From Rhizoclosmatium globosum (taxonomy: Eukaryota > Chytridiomycota > Chytridiomycetes > Chytridiales > Chytriomycetaceae), in the NCBI GenBank assembly GCA_002104985.1, contig MCGO01000028.1:427068-491067 (forward strand): a DNA stretch of 64,000 nt, given 5' to 3'. Made by a program: the position numbers and the translations under genes. Below, piece by piece: positions 1 through 12,200 of the stretch; positions within the stretch are counted from its first letter, which is position 1, and each line of letters begins with the position of its first letter. A model generated the notes under the pieces. The model made no database searches, was not told the origin of the DNA, and worked only from the letters and a program-made list of their open reading frames with translations.

Positions 1-677
1 AAGATGTATAACCAACAGAGAGCATGATTTGCTTATTCCCATCATGACAATACTGAAGTAATAGGGAAAAAACCATTCAGCCGAGTTCAACAGACATATC
101 CAGAACAGATCTTGTACAAGAAAGCGTCGTTATACCATAGTATTTGAGTTTTTGTCATATCGACTAGTGAATGCTATCCCAGTGGCAAACAATGACAGTG
201 TCATAACGACAGAGTTATTGATTGGATGTCAGACTCATACAGAGCCATTCGTCCACCTTCACTATCGAGCATACTGAAGTAAAGACAATCTCACAATTTT
301 TGCCGGGAGTTCAGACTTGGGTGTGGCAGTGGAGCAACTGTGCAGATTTCTAGCAAAGAGCTCCGCAACCATTCAAAGTACATGAGCTTTATCCACGACA
401 CTCAGGAGCATTGCTTTAAAAAAGTATGTGATGTCCAGTGTCAAGCAATCAGTGTCAAGCAATCAACGTAGTATACATATAGATATATAAGTGCGGAATC
501 CCATTAGATAATGAGAAACAAGGTGATGAATGTCGTCAACAGCCACAAATACAGGTTGGGTGTTACTGAGATATCTGTTTAGTGAACCTCCACTGTGACA
601 AACAAATCATACTGCACTCACACCGGAGCCCTTACTAAGTATGCTTAAATGAAGTCATTGCGATACGGACCTTCATT
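1..677. other. No gene recognised
   Basis: I see no convincing open reading frame, RNA gene or mobile-element terminus here. A short direct repeat (gtgtcaagcaatca, twice in a row near 439-468) is the only structure I noticed. It could be 5' flanking DNA of the gene that starts at 1222 or the tail of something beyond the window edge. Confidence 0.5.
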
Positions 678-731
678 GTGCTCGGAAACCTTTTTTTGTT
701 AAGGGTTAAAAATAGGATAAGCTGTGAAGGT

Positions 732-768
732 TTTGGTCCAATTGAGGTACAATTCCAATTGGACCAAA
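732..768. repeat. Perfect 13-bp inverted repeat
   Basis: The arm tttggtccaattg (732-744) is repeated exactly in reverse complement at 756-768, with an 11-nt loop. It lies about 450 bp upstream of the first gene. It could be a small hairpin, a bidirectional protein-binding site or a remnant of a short palindromic element. No function can be assigned. Confidence 0.6.
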
Positions 769-1221
769 CATTTTCTCTCCATCCCAAAACCCTGATTCTG
801 AGTGCATTGTCCCCACCATATCATGTCTTGAATAAAACAACGCTTTCTATACTATTTCCGATTTTTGTGAGGCCTTGACGGCGCAGGATCCGCTTCAGTG
901 AAGAATTGAATTGAGGTCGGCGAAATGCACAGAACACCTCGAACAGTTAATGGCAGTGGGACTCGGGGGAAGTGAGGTGAGATGGACGAGACGAAACAGT
1001 TTTTTCTCTTCTCAGAACGCAACCAACCTTTCACACGGCTACGTACCACTTACCACTGGCTACGGACACCCGATGAAGATGATTTCAACTCATTCTTCGG
1101 AATGTTCTGGAGGATGTATCTTTATTTTAGAAATTCCGAACCGCCTTCCCACACCTTCACGGCATCAAATTTGCTCCCCTTTTTCTCTCTTTCAAAGTTA
1201 AAGAAAGAGGGTTTGAAGATT

Positions 1222-2309
1222 ATGAAGCCGTCGCTCTGCTTTCTCTGCTCCGTGAGCATGCCACCACAAGATCAAACCTGCTGTTTGATTTGCGGACGTT
1301 GTTTCCATGTGAACTGTGCATCCAGTCACAATTGCAACCAGCCCCTCACATCATCAACAAATCCATCATCAACAAATCTGTTGACAAATGATCCGCGAAT
1401 GTACGTTTTCCAGAATCCTGTGTCTAGCACAGGAGAGACTTCGACAGTGGTGGCTGCATCGAGCTCTTTGCCTGAGAAGCCATTGTTGCAGAAATCAAAC
1501 GTAAGACAACTCTCAATTGCCTCTCACTTTCTCAACTTCTTTGTCGTAGTGGATACCTATAAACAATGCCATCAAGAAAACGAGTCTCGAAAGGGTAACG
1601 CTGACTGAAGCTGACGATGTTTATCCACCTTGGAATCCCTTGTGTGCGTGCGAATCTTGCGCACAAGCTGGAAAGTGGCATCTTGTGCAGAGAAACCGCA
1701 CTAGTAGTGTAGATGAATCCGATTGTCAATCATCAAAGCTCAACAGTCCTCCTTGCTTTCTGGATGAGACTCTGCCTGGATATAAAATGGCGTGTGAATT
1801 TGCGAGGAAGTATAATCTACCTGCGCCAATATTCCGAAGCAAGCAGACAAAAGAAGGTCCTGGTTCATCGATATCTTCAAACGAAACCCCACCCATCGAA
1901 AGTGATCCTAAATCGCCCCCAGCCCTTACGTAAGTTCTTTTGGCATCAGTTCTTGAGATAAACGATTCGATTCAGGGAAAGCCGTCGCATCGATAGTGGA
2001 GTTTGCTCTTTATGCATGCAGCCGTCGACCGCCGAACATATCGTTTGGCTGCATCTCGTTGTTGAAAATAGGATAGGAAAGATAGAACTATGTCCCAACC
2101 GTACAGTGGACTTTCTGCGTAATTTACTTTTGAAGACTGTAGCTCATAGAAGTTGCCACATAATCATTTTGGCGGCTCATGGACTGGAAGTATTGACGGA
2201 AGGAGACATGCGGAAAATCAGTGAAGTCCCTATTGTAACGGGGGGCTCAATCATGATCACGTTTTTGGAGGATCCAACTGTAGTGGAACCTGTAGAGCAG
2301 ACCAGCTGA
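1222..2309 (+). CDS. Zinc-motif protein with C-terminal ubiquitin-like domain (3 exons)
   Basis: Exons 1222-1500, 1550-1929 and 1976-2309 join through GT-AG introns of 49 and 46 nt, giving about 330 aa. The phases fit exactly. The N-terminus has a RING/PHD-like zinc pattern: CFLC near residues 5-8, then CCLICGRCFHVNCASSHNC. The middle exon has a second pair of cysteines (CACESC) and a conserved LPGYKMACEFARKYNLP stretch. The last exon opens with CSLC and runs into a segment containing ELCPNRTVDFLRNLLL that looks like a ubiquitin or Crinkler-type fold. The same three modules recur in the same order in the convergent gene at 2566-4680, so the two are paralogues. The family is not one I recognise; a zinc-binding adaptor or E3-like role is only a guess. 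The start at 1222 is chosen because the cysteine motif follows at once. Confidence 0.65.
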
Positions 2310-2565
2310 ATGGACGTAGATCATATCTGGAATTATTTGGAGGTTATTCTGGGATCAAATGAATCTATGTTTGGAATTTATTGGTTCGATTGCTTTATAC
2401 TTCGCATCTCTATGGATTACAATAAAAAATGACCTTATACATGAGTTCATCACACTTCAAACGCCTGAATACTCTCAAGTCTCAAAAGTAAAAAATGCGG
2501 TCTTAAGAGGTGCTCCAGAAAGCTTTGGGCGAGGATTTAATGATTTATTTGAGCCAAGTATTTTC
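2310..2565. other. Intergenic spacer between convergent paralogues
   Basis: This 256-bp AT-rich stretch separates the 3' ends of the two paralogous genes. It probably holds both polyadenylation regions. No other feature is visible. Confidence 0.4.
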
Positions 2566-4680
2566 TCACACAGATAGACGCACTCTAAAGAGAGGTCGAG
2601 CTGTTGTGTCTTGCACCCAACATTGTTGAAAAAGGTTCCAGCAATCATCAGACACATTCTCAGTTGCATCATCTCTACTTTGACATTCATCATCCTTTAC
2701 TGATCCTATGACACGTTGAAGATTCTTAGTCATGCGGCTGAACGGAGCTAGGCGACCCAGAACTTCATACATAAACTTGGTAGTATCAAAAACATCCATC
2801 CGCTTACAATTCAACACAGCTGAATTCCAGGTATTTGGTTTCGAAACAGTCTGCTGATCGATATCGTCCGGAGATGTTAGTAGAACTGCCACAAGTGTCT
2901 TGGTAGCATCAAAAACATTCATCGGCTTTGAATCCGACACAGTCAAATAGGTATTTGTTTTCGAAATAGACGGCACAGACATGTCAGGCAATCCAGAGTT
3001 TACTTCATGAGTGGCGTCATCAATGTCAGTGATCACAGGAATTGACGGGAATACAATTTGGTCATCACTGCTGTCCTTGTCATTATTTCTGTAGAAATCT
3101 GTTGCTCCTAGCATACGTGAAAACACGTGCACAATATTTCCGCTTCGAACCGAAGCCGCATTCAAGGTCAATGACTTAAATTCTTCCAAATCTCTCCAAC
3201 CCTTTTCTTTCACCAATATTTCCCACTTAGTTTCTGCTTCATGATCCACACCCATGTCCCTTAATATTAGGGCCTTCAGGTCCAACACAGTGCGATTTGG
3301 ACAAATCTCAAATTCCACTGGCTTTTGATACACACATAAGCGCAAAAGGTGTGTGGGCGAAAGGATGTCTTTGCAGTGTGAACATATTACATTATCGGCC
3401 GTAATGGTTTTTAGAGTGTTTGCTCTTAAGAAACAAGATTAGATTAACTGAGCATTAGAATATAACTTACTGAGGAAGGACTGATGGAATAACGTAAGCA
3501 GGATCAATAGTTGTAACAGATGGTGGGACTGGTGTGCGATTATCGGCCATAATGGTTTCGAAAGTGTTTGCTCTCAAGAAACAAGATTAGATTAACTGAG
3601 CATTAGAATATAACTTACTGAGGAAGGACTGATGGAATAAAGTAAGTAGGCTGAATAGTTGTAACAGATGGTGGGACTAGTGTGCGAGAGGTATCTGTTA
3701 CATCTGCCAAATTCGCAGTGAGCAACTCCGGAGGAGCCAGCTGATACTTTTTTGCAAATTCCAAAGCGTCGAAATAATCTTCTTTACAGTTGGCAGGAAA
3801 TGACGGTGGGTCCGATGAATTTAAAATTATGTGCGAAACTTCTGAATGATGCACCGAAAAATGGTTGGACAACTTGTTTTTTTGAACAAGACGATAATGT
3901 CTGGATTCAGCGCATATTATGCATGCATGTAGCTTCGCATTAAGAGGGTGGATATCTTGGTATGTCAACGTCGATTTGTTCTTGCTTGTAGACTTCACCG
4001 TATTTCTGAATTCATGGAACTTCAAATGATTTAGAAACTCAAATGAAAAAGAAATGAGCGAACGCATTACGTATTCCAATACTTTGGACTTTCTAAGGCG
4101 ATTTACTGAGTTCGCATTTGGGCGACCATTTGGACGAGAGTATGGCGATGTCGATGTCGATGGCAGTGCAGTCAATGTTGATTGTACAGACGTGGATGGA
4201 AGTCTAGAACAAACTGAGGGTATGTGCGATCTAAGCGATGGATCATACGATGGCAGTGCAATTGATTGTACAGATATGGATGGAAGACCAGTCATTCCAA
4301 GTGATGAATCCATGTTTGAAATTGATTCTGGAGTTGAAGATAACGTATTATCCTTTCGCTCGAGTTTAGAAATCGGAAGAGAGAAGAGAGAAGAGAGACA
4401 GAGCGACACTTACTGACACTGGTTGTCTGTTGAGACTCGATAGTTGAGGAGGATCTAACGAGAATGAAGCAAGAGCAAGAGCCATTTGTTCAGAGGGTAG
4501 TTGAAACATATAGTCGTGCAACACATTACAACTCAAGCAAAGTGCCCCTAACCCACCAACGACCACCTTTCCGCGACAGATTACACACGAGATTTGTTCT
4601 GTTCCCAACCCTAAGTCAAGATAATAAAGCATAAGTTAGCGAAGCACAAGCAAGGATTTGGAGAACCCACCTGGTTCCAT
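2566..4680 (-). CDS. Paralogue of the 1222-2309 gene, with C-terminal extension (5 exons or more)
   Basis: Minus-strand exons are 4671-4680, 4414-4610, 3619-4352, 3471-3572 and 2566-3424. All junctions are GT-AG and the phases agree, giving about 630 aa. A 63-nt in-frame intron may also be removed near 4030-4090, judging by the paralogue. Order of modules: zinc pair CVIC...CLSC-x3-H, a Ser/Thr/Pro-rich linker, CIIC followed by a conserved EFAKKYQL segment, then CSHC and a ubiquitin-like domain (EICPNRTVLDLKALIL). A further 170 residues or so with no recognised domain follow. Exon 4 (34 codons) is a tandem copy of neighbouring coding and intron sequence. Function unknown; clearly the same family as the convergent neighbour. 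Confidence 0.65.
3425..3720 (-). repeat. Tandem exon-plus-intron duplication, 148-bp unit
   Basis: Two adjacent 148-bp units (3425-3572 and 3573-3720) each hold a 46-nt intron and 102 bp of coding sequence. The intron copies are almost identical and both keep working GT and AG sites. The 102-bp exon keeps the frame (34 codons), so the protein carries the segment VPPSVTTI..., twice. The start of exon 5 also matches the start of the duplicated exon. Confidence 0.8.
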
Positions 4681-4890
4681 CTTTTGTTTCAGTCAGAAGA
4701 GAAGGAAAAGAAATGATTAACAAAACTGTTTTCCTTCCACATCTTTCTCATCTCCTCTTTCTCTTGGCCACTTTACGTCTTCACTCTCGTTCACTTTGTC
4801 CATCCTCTCTATTACAGGCCAAAAACATATGTCGTTTCCAGTGACACAGTTAACCTTGAAGGGTCCCTACTAACAGACTTCTCATCTAGC
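4681..4890. other. Upstream region of the minus-strand gene; no gene seen
   Basis: About 200 bp of pyrimidine-rich sequence upstream of the ATG at 4680. It presumably holds the promoter and 5' UTR. No recognisable motif. Confidence 0.35.
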
Positions 4891-4896
4891 TCCACA

Positions 4897-5741
4897 TGCC
4901 AAAGATAGATTTATTGAATGAAATCGCGGCGTGGATAAACGAACACAAAAGAAAACCGACTATCCCAACTCAACCACTGTGAAATCAGAGCCGTTGGACA
5001 AGACGTGTTCTGCATCGCCTTCGAATATCATCCAAAAAGCTTAACTCCTTTCTTTACCGAATCCCAATCATGTACGGAACAGTTAAGCTCGAAGCTTGGC
5101 CTGCGTTGGATGACGTTGGAAAACTTCTCTCTACATTTACGATAAATAATTCAATGCCTAGCTTTATACGAACTTCGTGGTTGGAACTTGAGCCTGAATA
5201 TATATCGATGTGCTCTGAAGTAGTCTGAGTGAAATGGGAAACCACGAATATCACTCCACTAGGGACATTCAAACACTTGAGCCTTAATGCTGTTCCAGCG
5301 CAAGGCCATGCCACAAAGAAGATGAAGCACTGGAAAATTGAGCGAAGCTGATTTGTTTGTATTCCTCGTCTGCGACAATATTTTATTGAGTCTTTCTTCA
5401 CCGGCGCTACCAGGTTCAATGCATCCAATTCAACGGAAACTGCGATTGTTCACTGTTGGAAAGCTGGATCGAGTGGCTTCCACCCGAGCAATACGCTCTC
5501 GATTCCCCTTCATGATTCTAAATTTGATGAACTTGCGCCGTTGCTGGATATGGCGGCTCTTTGTTTTCCTCTGAGTTACCTGCCAGAAAAGAGACACTTG
5601 GAGGTCATGTCGAGTCTCAAGTATGCGCGAATACCTGCAGTTGTTGCACTGAATCCCTACGTGGGCCCGTTGAACGCGAACGAAAATTTGGATGAATGGA
5701 GGACAGCAGCAGTTGAGTGTGTTGGAGACATAAGTAAATAG
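4897..5741 (+). pseudogene. Probable decayed protein-coding gene, unknown family
   Basis: Coding-like segments lie in order but in different frames: one starting with ATG at 4897 (MPKIDLLNEIAAWINEH), one near 4980-5070, one around 5070-5230, and an open segment from about 5410 to 5741 ending ...VECVGDISK. Stops and frame changes separate them, and I found no set of introns that rescues one frame. A broken gene is the simplest reading. Unspliced exons with unusual introns remain possible. No domain recognised. Confidence 0.35.
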
Positions 5742-5993
5742 TCGTTTGAGGTTATTTATTCATTGGACATCTTCAGTAGTATTGCGAGTGACAGTGTTAT
5801 TCAACACATTTCAGGTTCACTGATTCCCTTTGGGTTGTACAGCGAAGCAAAAGCGAAGTTTGAGTGTTGAGTATATGGGACAATAATAAAACGGATGATG
5901 TTCAAAGAAAATGGTTTATTTTGTTTCTAGAAACACTAGTCACGTCAGGAGGGGAATGAAGACACTTTGCTGTTAGCGGAACGTGGCCAATGA

Positions 5994-7347
5994 TTAACAA
6001 CGCTTATCGACCATTTGAGCCTTCTGGTTATCCTTATATACTTTTGGGTGTTTGGATTTCAAATGTTTCATGAAAGTGTTTCCGTTCACCCAAATATCAC
6101 AGTTCTTCAAAGTACATTTGATTTGACAGCCTTCCCTCTTCAAGTGCTTAAGCAAGTGAAGAACTCTCTTTTTGCTTGATTTCACTTTACCACAAGTACA
6201 ACAATCCGCGTTTTGGTTGTAGCCGGAAACTCGGTTGCGCGTTTTTATTGGGGAAGTGCTTGCGCTGGCTTGAAATTCTGGCACAGCTTTGACAGCAAGA
6301 GAGATACCATGTACGAAGCTAGCCTCCAATCCTTGGGGTAATCCGAAACACGACGCTAAGCCCGGTGCATAGGTTTGTATTTGACCCATCCATGAAGACG
6401 CAGCTGGTTGCGATGGCAAGTGGCCGTAGAAAGAGCGAGATTGGCCTTTGACACAGTTTGGTAATGGCGAGTGGTTCATAAGGCCAGAGCACCAAGCAGG
6501 AGCACTATTACTTACAGCTGCGACTTGAGTATCCTCCGCGTGAAAGAAGCTATAAGGCAATTGAAAACCCTCTGGAGGGAAAGATTCAAGCATGACCTGG
6601 TCATTCGGCAACGTGTGAATCGAACCCGCCAATGAAGGCGCAGTTGGGTACGATGGCAAGTGGCAGTGAGCGTGAGACGCTTCTTGAAGAAAGTTTTGAT
6701 GAATCATCGGTGCTTGATGAAAGTTGTTGAAACAAGGGACACTAATGTCCGTCGAATTTCCGAAAGGGAGACTTGGGCTGATTCCCGCATCGAAACGGCC
6801 AGAGACCCCGTGGAAGAAAGTGTCCTGATAGTTGAATGGCGAACTCAACAACGATTGTGAGGATATGGTATTTGGCGTTCCAAATGGTTCCGAGACCACA
6901 GATGCCTTTTAAGGAGCGAAAAATTAGTAAATGGTATTACATCAACGTTTGTCTTACTGTGTCGGGACTGCCAGTGTTGTGGTGCTGCATACGAGGCTGA
7001 GGGAGTTGAAGGCAATAAGGGAACGATAGTTAGGAATTGTCTTAGATGCAGGATAAACTTACCCCATGAACTGGCATCTCATTACTCTCATCAGACGTAG
7101 TGAGGTGAGCGATACCAACAGCAAGACGATCGATATTGTCATTATGCTCGAACGGAGATAACTCTTCGAAGATTTGACTTGAGCCTACTCCAACCTGAGT
7201 TTCAGTTTCAGTCTGGAATGGGAGAGGTTAGTTATGAATAAACAAAATAGAGTACCAGTTCACCTCCTCGCTTCCAATCATATCAGTAGCGACGTTTAAG
7301 TCCAATAACCAGATGTTGTCGTCGAAGACAAGGTGGGAGAAGTCCAT
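5994..7347 (-). CDS. C2H2-type zinc-finger protein, putative transcription factor (4 exons)
   Basis: Exons 7264-7347, 7063-7212, 6958-6996 and 5994-6905 splice in phase 0 through short GT-AG introns to give about 394 aa. The first 28 residues are acidic and hydrophobic (MDFSHLVFDDNIWLLDLN), like an activation segment. The middle is Pro/Ser/Phe/Gln-rich with a roughly repeated motif (LPSYPTAPSLAGSIHT and LPSQPAASSWMGQIQT). The C-terminus has two zinc-like groups: CCTCG with a downstream HLLKHL, then CTLKNCDIW...FMKHLKSKH, which fits a C-x4-C-x12-H-x4-H finger. This layout is typical of a fungal transcription factor, but target and pathway are unknown. The ATG at 7347 is the first in the spliced frame. 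Confidence 0.7.
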
Positions 7348-7678
7348 TGTAGTAAGTTGTTGGGAGTCCCGAAGGATTCCGACCTCTCCTTTTAGCCATT
7401 TCCGAGGGAGGCGTGTGTGCGTTCGGGTTCCTGTCTCGGGTTAATCTCTGCAAACCCAAGCCTGTTCCTGATCTCGTTCCGCGAGGTGTTCTTACAATCT
7501 CTATGCCAGCCTTACCTATCCTTTCTACTTCCTATCAACAACTTCATATGTGGTCTTGCCCTACTTATGCACAGCAAACTTGGGACTCGGGCGGGTGAAT
7601 GCAGGTAGATCGCGACATCAAGTGCATCAATAGGTGTGTCTAATTACCTTAGGCTTCTCTCTGACTCTCGATTATACA
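7348..7678. other. Intergenic; no clear gene
   Basis: This holds the promoter side of the minus-strand zinc-finger gene. A plus-strand open stretch at 7413-7608 has no recognisable domain and two overlapping frames. The sequence before 7679 ends in a pyrimidine tract plus tacag, which looks like a surviving splice acceptor for the BRCT remnant that follows. Confidence 0.35.
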
Positions 7679-8035
7679 GGTTCTCCCAAAAACTCAGGAT
7701 TCCCATCGTTCGAGCAGCCTGAATTGAAACCTTTCTCGCAATCTATTCGAGAGTCAAGATAAATCTTAGTGCAGAAAGAGGGTGAAGCGGTGTGCTACCA
7801 AACTAGTAGTTTCCAAATCCACAAAATCAAATGTTTAATGGCCAAGTCGTTTGCGTAACTGGATTTCTACTTGAACAGCGAAACAGAATTGAGGCGTTTG
7901 CAACGGCTTTTGGCGCTTGACTCGAATTGGACAAAAGAATGCACCCACCTTATTGCTCTTGCATCGGGAAAGAAGTTTGAATTTGTTTTGAAGAATGGGA
8001 TTCGTCTGGTAGATATGAAGGGGATCGATTAATGT
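7679..8035 (+). pseudogene. BRCT-domain protein remnant (TopBP1/Rad4-like)
   Basis: Two pieces of BRCT fold are visible. The first (about 7679-7750) reads like the end of a BRCT domain, KLRIPIVRAA-stop-IETF, with TGA where the family has its conserved Trp (TGG). The second starts with ATG at 7831 as FNGQVVCVTGF...IEAFATAFGA, then continues in another frame as SNWTKECTHLIALASGKKF ... GIRLVD. These are the standard BRCT blocks: G-x-x-x-C-x-TGF, the Gly-Ala, W-T...THLI, and the Lys-Phe. One frameshift near 7917 plus the stop indicates a dead gene fragment. In intact proteins BRCT pairs bind phosphopeptides in checkpoint signalling. Confidence 0.6.
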
Positions 8036-8349
8036 GCGGAATGTGTCCCTGTTTGAATACATTGTCAAATTGTATAGAATGATTGAGTGAGAAATCACTG
8101 GAGAAATCATGGAGAAATCATTCCTATCGTATCCAAGGGTGACTGGCAGGACTCTGATTTCAGACACGTTCTATGCATCCTCTTGTTAACGAAATACCAA
8201 TGCTGCAGGAAAGGGTACGCTGTTTGAAGGGCTTATGCGCTTGATTTAACGGTTTGATGGACAGGCAGGATACAGACATATGAGTATTGTGCTCATGCGC
8301 CTACTTGTGATGAAACTGATAATGGAAAGGTATTGATATTGACACGTTG
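8036..8349. other. Intergenic; no gene recognised
   Basis: About 300 bp between the BRCT remnant and the low-complexity ORF. The repeated phrase gagaaatca occurs several times near 8090-8125. No support for a gene. Confidence 0.35.
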
Positions 8350-9123
8350 ATGGCGAAGCTTAGGAATCTATGCTATTTGGTCGGAGGAATAGAGCCCCTC
8401 TCCAACAACTACGACTCATCCGCCCTCTCAACGCCAACGACAGACGACCCAGAACTCACATACACATACATGCCCGTCCACCCCCCCTCCACAGCCTCCT
8501 CCTCCTCCTCTCCAAACTCTCACGCCCACGCACAAAACAGCAACCAACTCTCAAGCAAACTATCCCCGAAATCGAAACTCCACCAATCCCTCTTAAAAAC
8601 CCAAGGAAAGATTCTCAAGCTCTTGCACCACAAAACATCAGGAAGCAGTACCACACACTCTGCGACAGACTCTCCGCCCATCGTGACTCCCACTTCAGCT
8701 GGGTCTGCAAACCTCCTACCCATCCGGAATTCAGGGCTGTCTCCAGGCAGTGATATTCATGGTGGCGGCGGAGGTAGTGGTGTCGTTGGTGGTATTGGAG
8801 AGTCTGGTGGGTTCTTGTTGGATGAGAATGGAGTCACTGTTGCTCGAAGGAAGAGTTTCACAACGATTGAGAGGAGGAAGGAGGGGACGGTTGTTCATGC
8901 GAATTCAATGGCGGAGTTGCCAGTGCTCGTTCCTGCTGTTCCTACTGTTCCTGCTTTTTCTGGTACTCCTACTCCTATGCCGGTAGCACACGACGAACAA
9001 GGAGGTGGTGTTGTTGTTGTTGGAGATGTGGACGGTGATGAGGTTCAGGCATTAGAGAGGCTGCACTTGAAAAGGCCGGAGGAAACAGATAAGGAGAAGG
9101 AGGGGGTTAGTGTTGTCGAATGA
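8350..9123 (+). CDS. Low-complexity hypothetical protein
   Basis: A single open frame of about 257 aa from ATG 8350. It is Ser/Pro/Thr-rich at first, has a Gly-rich stretch near residue 135-150 and a proline/valine run near 195-210, and ends in an acidic and lysine-rich tail. A basic segment (ARRKSFTTIERRKEG) could be a phosphorylation or localisation site. No catalytic or membrane signature is visible. Long ORFs also occur in other frames because of biased composition, so coding status is not certain; the frame chosen is the longest. It could be the first exon of a longer gene. Confidence 0.4.
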   Translation: MAKLRNLCYLVGGIEPLSNNYDSSALSTPTTDDPELTYTYMPVHPPSTASSSSSPNSHAHAQNSNQLSSKLSPKSKLHQSLLKTQGKILKLLHHKTSGSSTTHSATDSPPIVTPTSAGSANLLPIRNSGLSPGSDIHGGGGGSGVVGGIGESGGFLLDENGVTVARRKSFTTIERRKEGTVVHANSMAELPVLVPAVPTVPAFSGTPTPMPVAHDEQGGGVVVVGDVDGDEVQALERLHLKRPEETDKEKEGVSVVE

Positions 9124-9230
9124 GGTCTTCCACCTCTGAAGCTTCTTTTTCTTCTGGAAGAAATTCTTGAGGATGCTCACCACCCAAAAACAACTAAATC
9201 CGGACATCAACTTTGAATTGAACCGAAACT

Positions 9231-12200
9231 ATGGATCCTGCCGTTTTAGAGCAAAATGCACAGCTTGCTGCGCAGGCTTTAGCCATACCTCCAATCCACG
9301 ATCCTGATCAAGTTGGCTACTTTGATATCAACGGCAACCCGCATCGCAATCAGCCAGGCAATCATCCAAAGCCATTTGAGCATATCTCATGCCATCTTTA
9401 TCCTGGCTTATCAAGCCTCCGCAATGCTGTTTCGTTCAAGGATGGAAATGCAAGAAACTTCTTACGACCACAAGGCCAGTTGGGCTTCTTTACGTGGTTT
9501 CTTAACCCAGAGTCGCTCGCTGCTCGCCGTCGCATTATAAACGCACCCCCAATCCTGGTTGAGAATGGTCTTGAGGATCTTCACGCTGTTTTCAACCAAC
9601 TTCTTGAAGACGAGGAGTCAGTTGGAGCAAACTTTGCTCGTGCAAATCAGGAGACCTGCGATTATTACAGTTCGGAATTCCGCCAGTTTGAGCGGTTCTG
9701 TATTGTTGTTAAAAGGCAGAATGATGTGACCAAACAGCCTTTCACGATCAACCTAATTCTCTTGTTCTTCACTTGGAAGTATTTGAGTCCACACGATTCA
9801 AACGATCATCTTCTCGTCCAGTTTATTCAAAAACTTCGCGCCGCTGCTGGATTTGACCCCAACGAGATTGATTTGACAGAAATTCCAGATCGTCCTGTAA
9901 CATGGGGTAAAGACTGGCCACTTGAATTTGGGGTGCCTCGCGGCAATATGTACAAGAATATGAATCGTACGCTGTGGGCATTGAAGCTTATTCATCTGGT
10001 TTGCGGTCATGATGGACCATATACGGAGCGAAAAGTAAATGGAGTCATTATAACTTCCGGAAACCCTTTTAAAAGTCCTCTCTTCAAGGTAATTGAGTTT
10101 CTTTCTCTTCACGTAATTATATAATACTAATTGCCACAAAGGAAAAGTACAGACTTCTGGAAAGACATATTGAGAAATACGCGCAACAGAGCCATAGTGC
10201 ACCAGCTATTGACGTCCTCCGTGTATGTTTTCGAATCAATGCCAGATTTTCTCTCTTAACCCATTGTGAAGGATTTACCAAAAGTCCACGAGTCTCAATT
10301 CAGTAACGACGACAACGAAACTAGACTGCTGGAACGCATCAACAACGTGACTCTTTTGAAAGCACGTATTCCGAAGCGATTGCGACGTGGAGAGACTGGT
10401 GGCGTCCGTCGTGATGGCATCAGGTTCCCAACGAACCGCGATAATCCAAACAATCTCAGTCTTGATGAGTTTGGCATCCCGCGTTTGATGACTATGACAA
10501 TTATGAAGCAAAAGGGACGGCGAATAGGCCAGGCAGTTGAACTATCCGATATACCAAAGCCAGGTAAGGGATTTTCTTCCTCGTCCGTCAGTAACCAAAA
10601 CAAATAACAGATCCAGGGTTTTGTCCAATACGGCAAACCATTTATAATGTTTTGATGGATCGCCAAATCCTGGGTAAAGACCCTCAATTCATGTTTTGCC
10701 AATTTGACGGAAACGGTCATCCAATCGACGCGCCTTTTTTGAACGCAAAAGAGGAAGTTGATTATGAATCCCGCAGGCAAGTCAACCGTTCTATTATTTG
10801 TTCATTAATACTGTATTAGGTTCAAAACTCTGATGATTGATTCTGGTTTGGTTATTCGCATTCCTGCCAATGAAGCAACGAATACTCCCGAACGAATTCA
10901 TCCACTGTACACGAGCCATTCTCCTTGTCATACGTTTATGCGTATTGCTTCAATTTGTCGTGTTCCTTTCTCTGATGCACAACAGGGTGGCCGCTGGGAA
11001 TCTAAGAGTAGTGCATTGGTCTATAATCAACAAGGACAACACGAAATTACTGTATAGCTGCAGGCACATCCCGACATTATTCATCCGATTGTCTTGCGAT
11101 ACCCTTGGCACAATCCAAATCCTCGTCAAATTCAAGTTGTTCAAATGAACTCAGCTCAACTCTCCTCTGGTCAACGTCGCCACCAAACCACTCTGCGTGG
11201 AATGATGCCAAGAGCCATGAATGTAGCTGATTTTGACGAAGGCTCTATCTTAGGCCGTCTGCCCTCAATGACCCTTCTACAGGCTGTACCTTTGCTGCAG
11301 CAAATGTTTCCAAACCCTCTCGACGTTTTCACTAAACCTGGGGTTATGTATCGCGGGAAATATTACACGGCTCAAGAAGTAGCTGCATATCAAGCAAGCT
11401 TACATCCTGAGTGGCCACCATTCCCGCACTTTCAGAATGGATTCATGCCGCAACTTTTTCAACCTCAAACGTTTCCAAATAGTTTAAATTCCATCAATGC
11501 CGCTATGCAGCCATATCGCACTCCACTACAACCGCGTCAAGTTCAAACATCTCTGCCCTTCCAACAACTGCACCCTATCCAACCCCTGCATGCTTTTGAG
11601 TTCCCACAACAACGTGCGTTTGGTTTCCCGCATCCGCAAACAGCTCAATTTCCTTCTCCTGGTTTCCCGCCTTCACAAACTGTTCAATTTCAGCCTGCTG
11701 TTAGCTTCCCACAACAAGAAGTCCGTGAAGAGCCTCGCAATTATCATCGCGCAATTTCGCCACAGTCCTTTGATGTCAATGACTTCGATAATTTCGATAA
11801 TTTTTTTACGACCCCTGTTCCTGTCGAAGAGTCTGTTAGCGAAAACACGACTGTCAATCAACAGCAAGAACCCCATCTATTTAACAGTGGTGCTCCTTCT
11901 TCAAGCTTGAGTCATGGTAAAATTACTCTTTCAGCCTCCGTAACGTTGAAAAATGGCTGCTTAATGTTTGGTTGGTTCTTATTTGCTACAAAATGAGCCT
12001 CTCACAAATTATTGTATTAGGTCAAGGGTCCTCCCTTGCTGTAAATGCGACAGCGGCTGATAATCGCCTTATCTCAGTTGACCAAACGGCTACAGCGGCT
12101 GAATCAAATTCCGTTGAGTCGCTTCCTGAAAAAGCTGATCCGCAATTGTCGCTCAAGAATGGAAACATTGGGAATATGTACGACCAATACTATACCGGCA

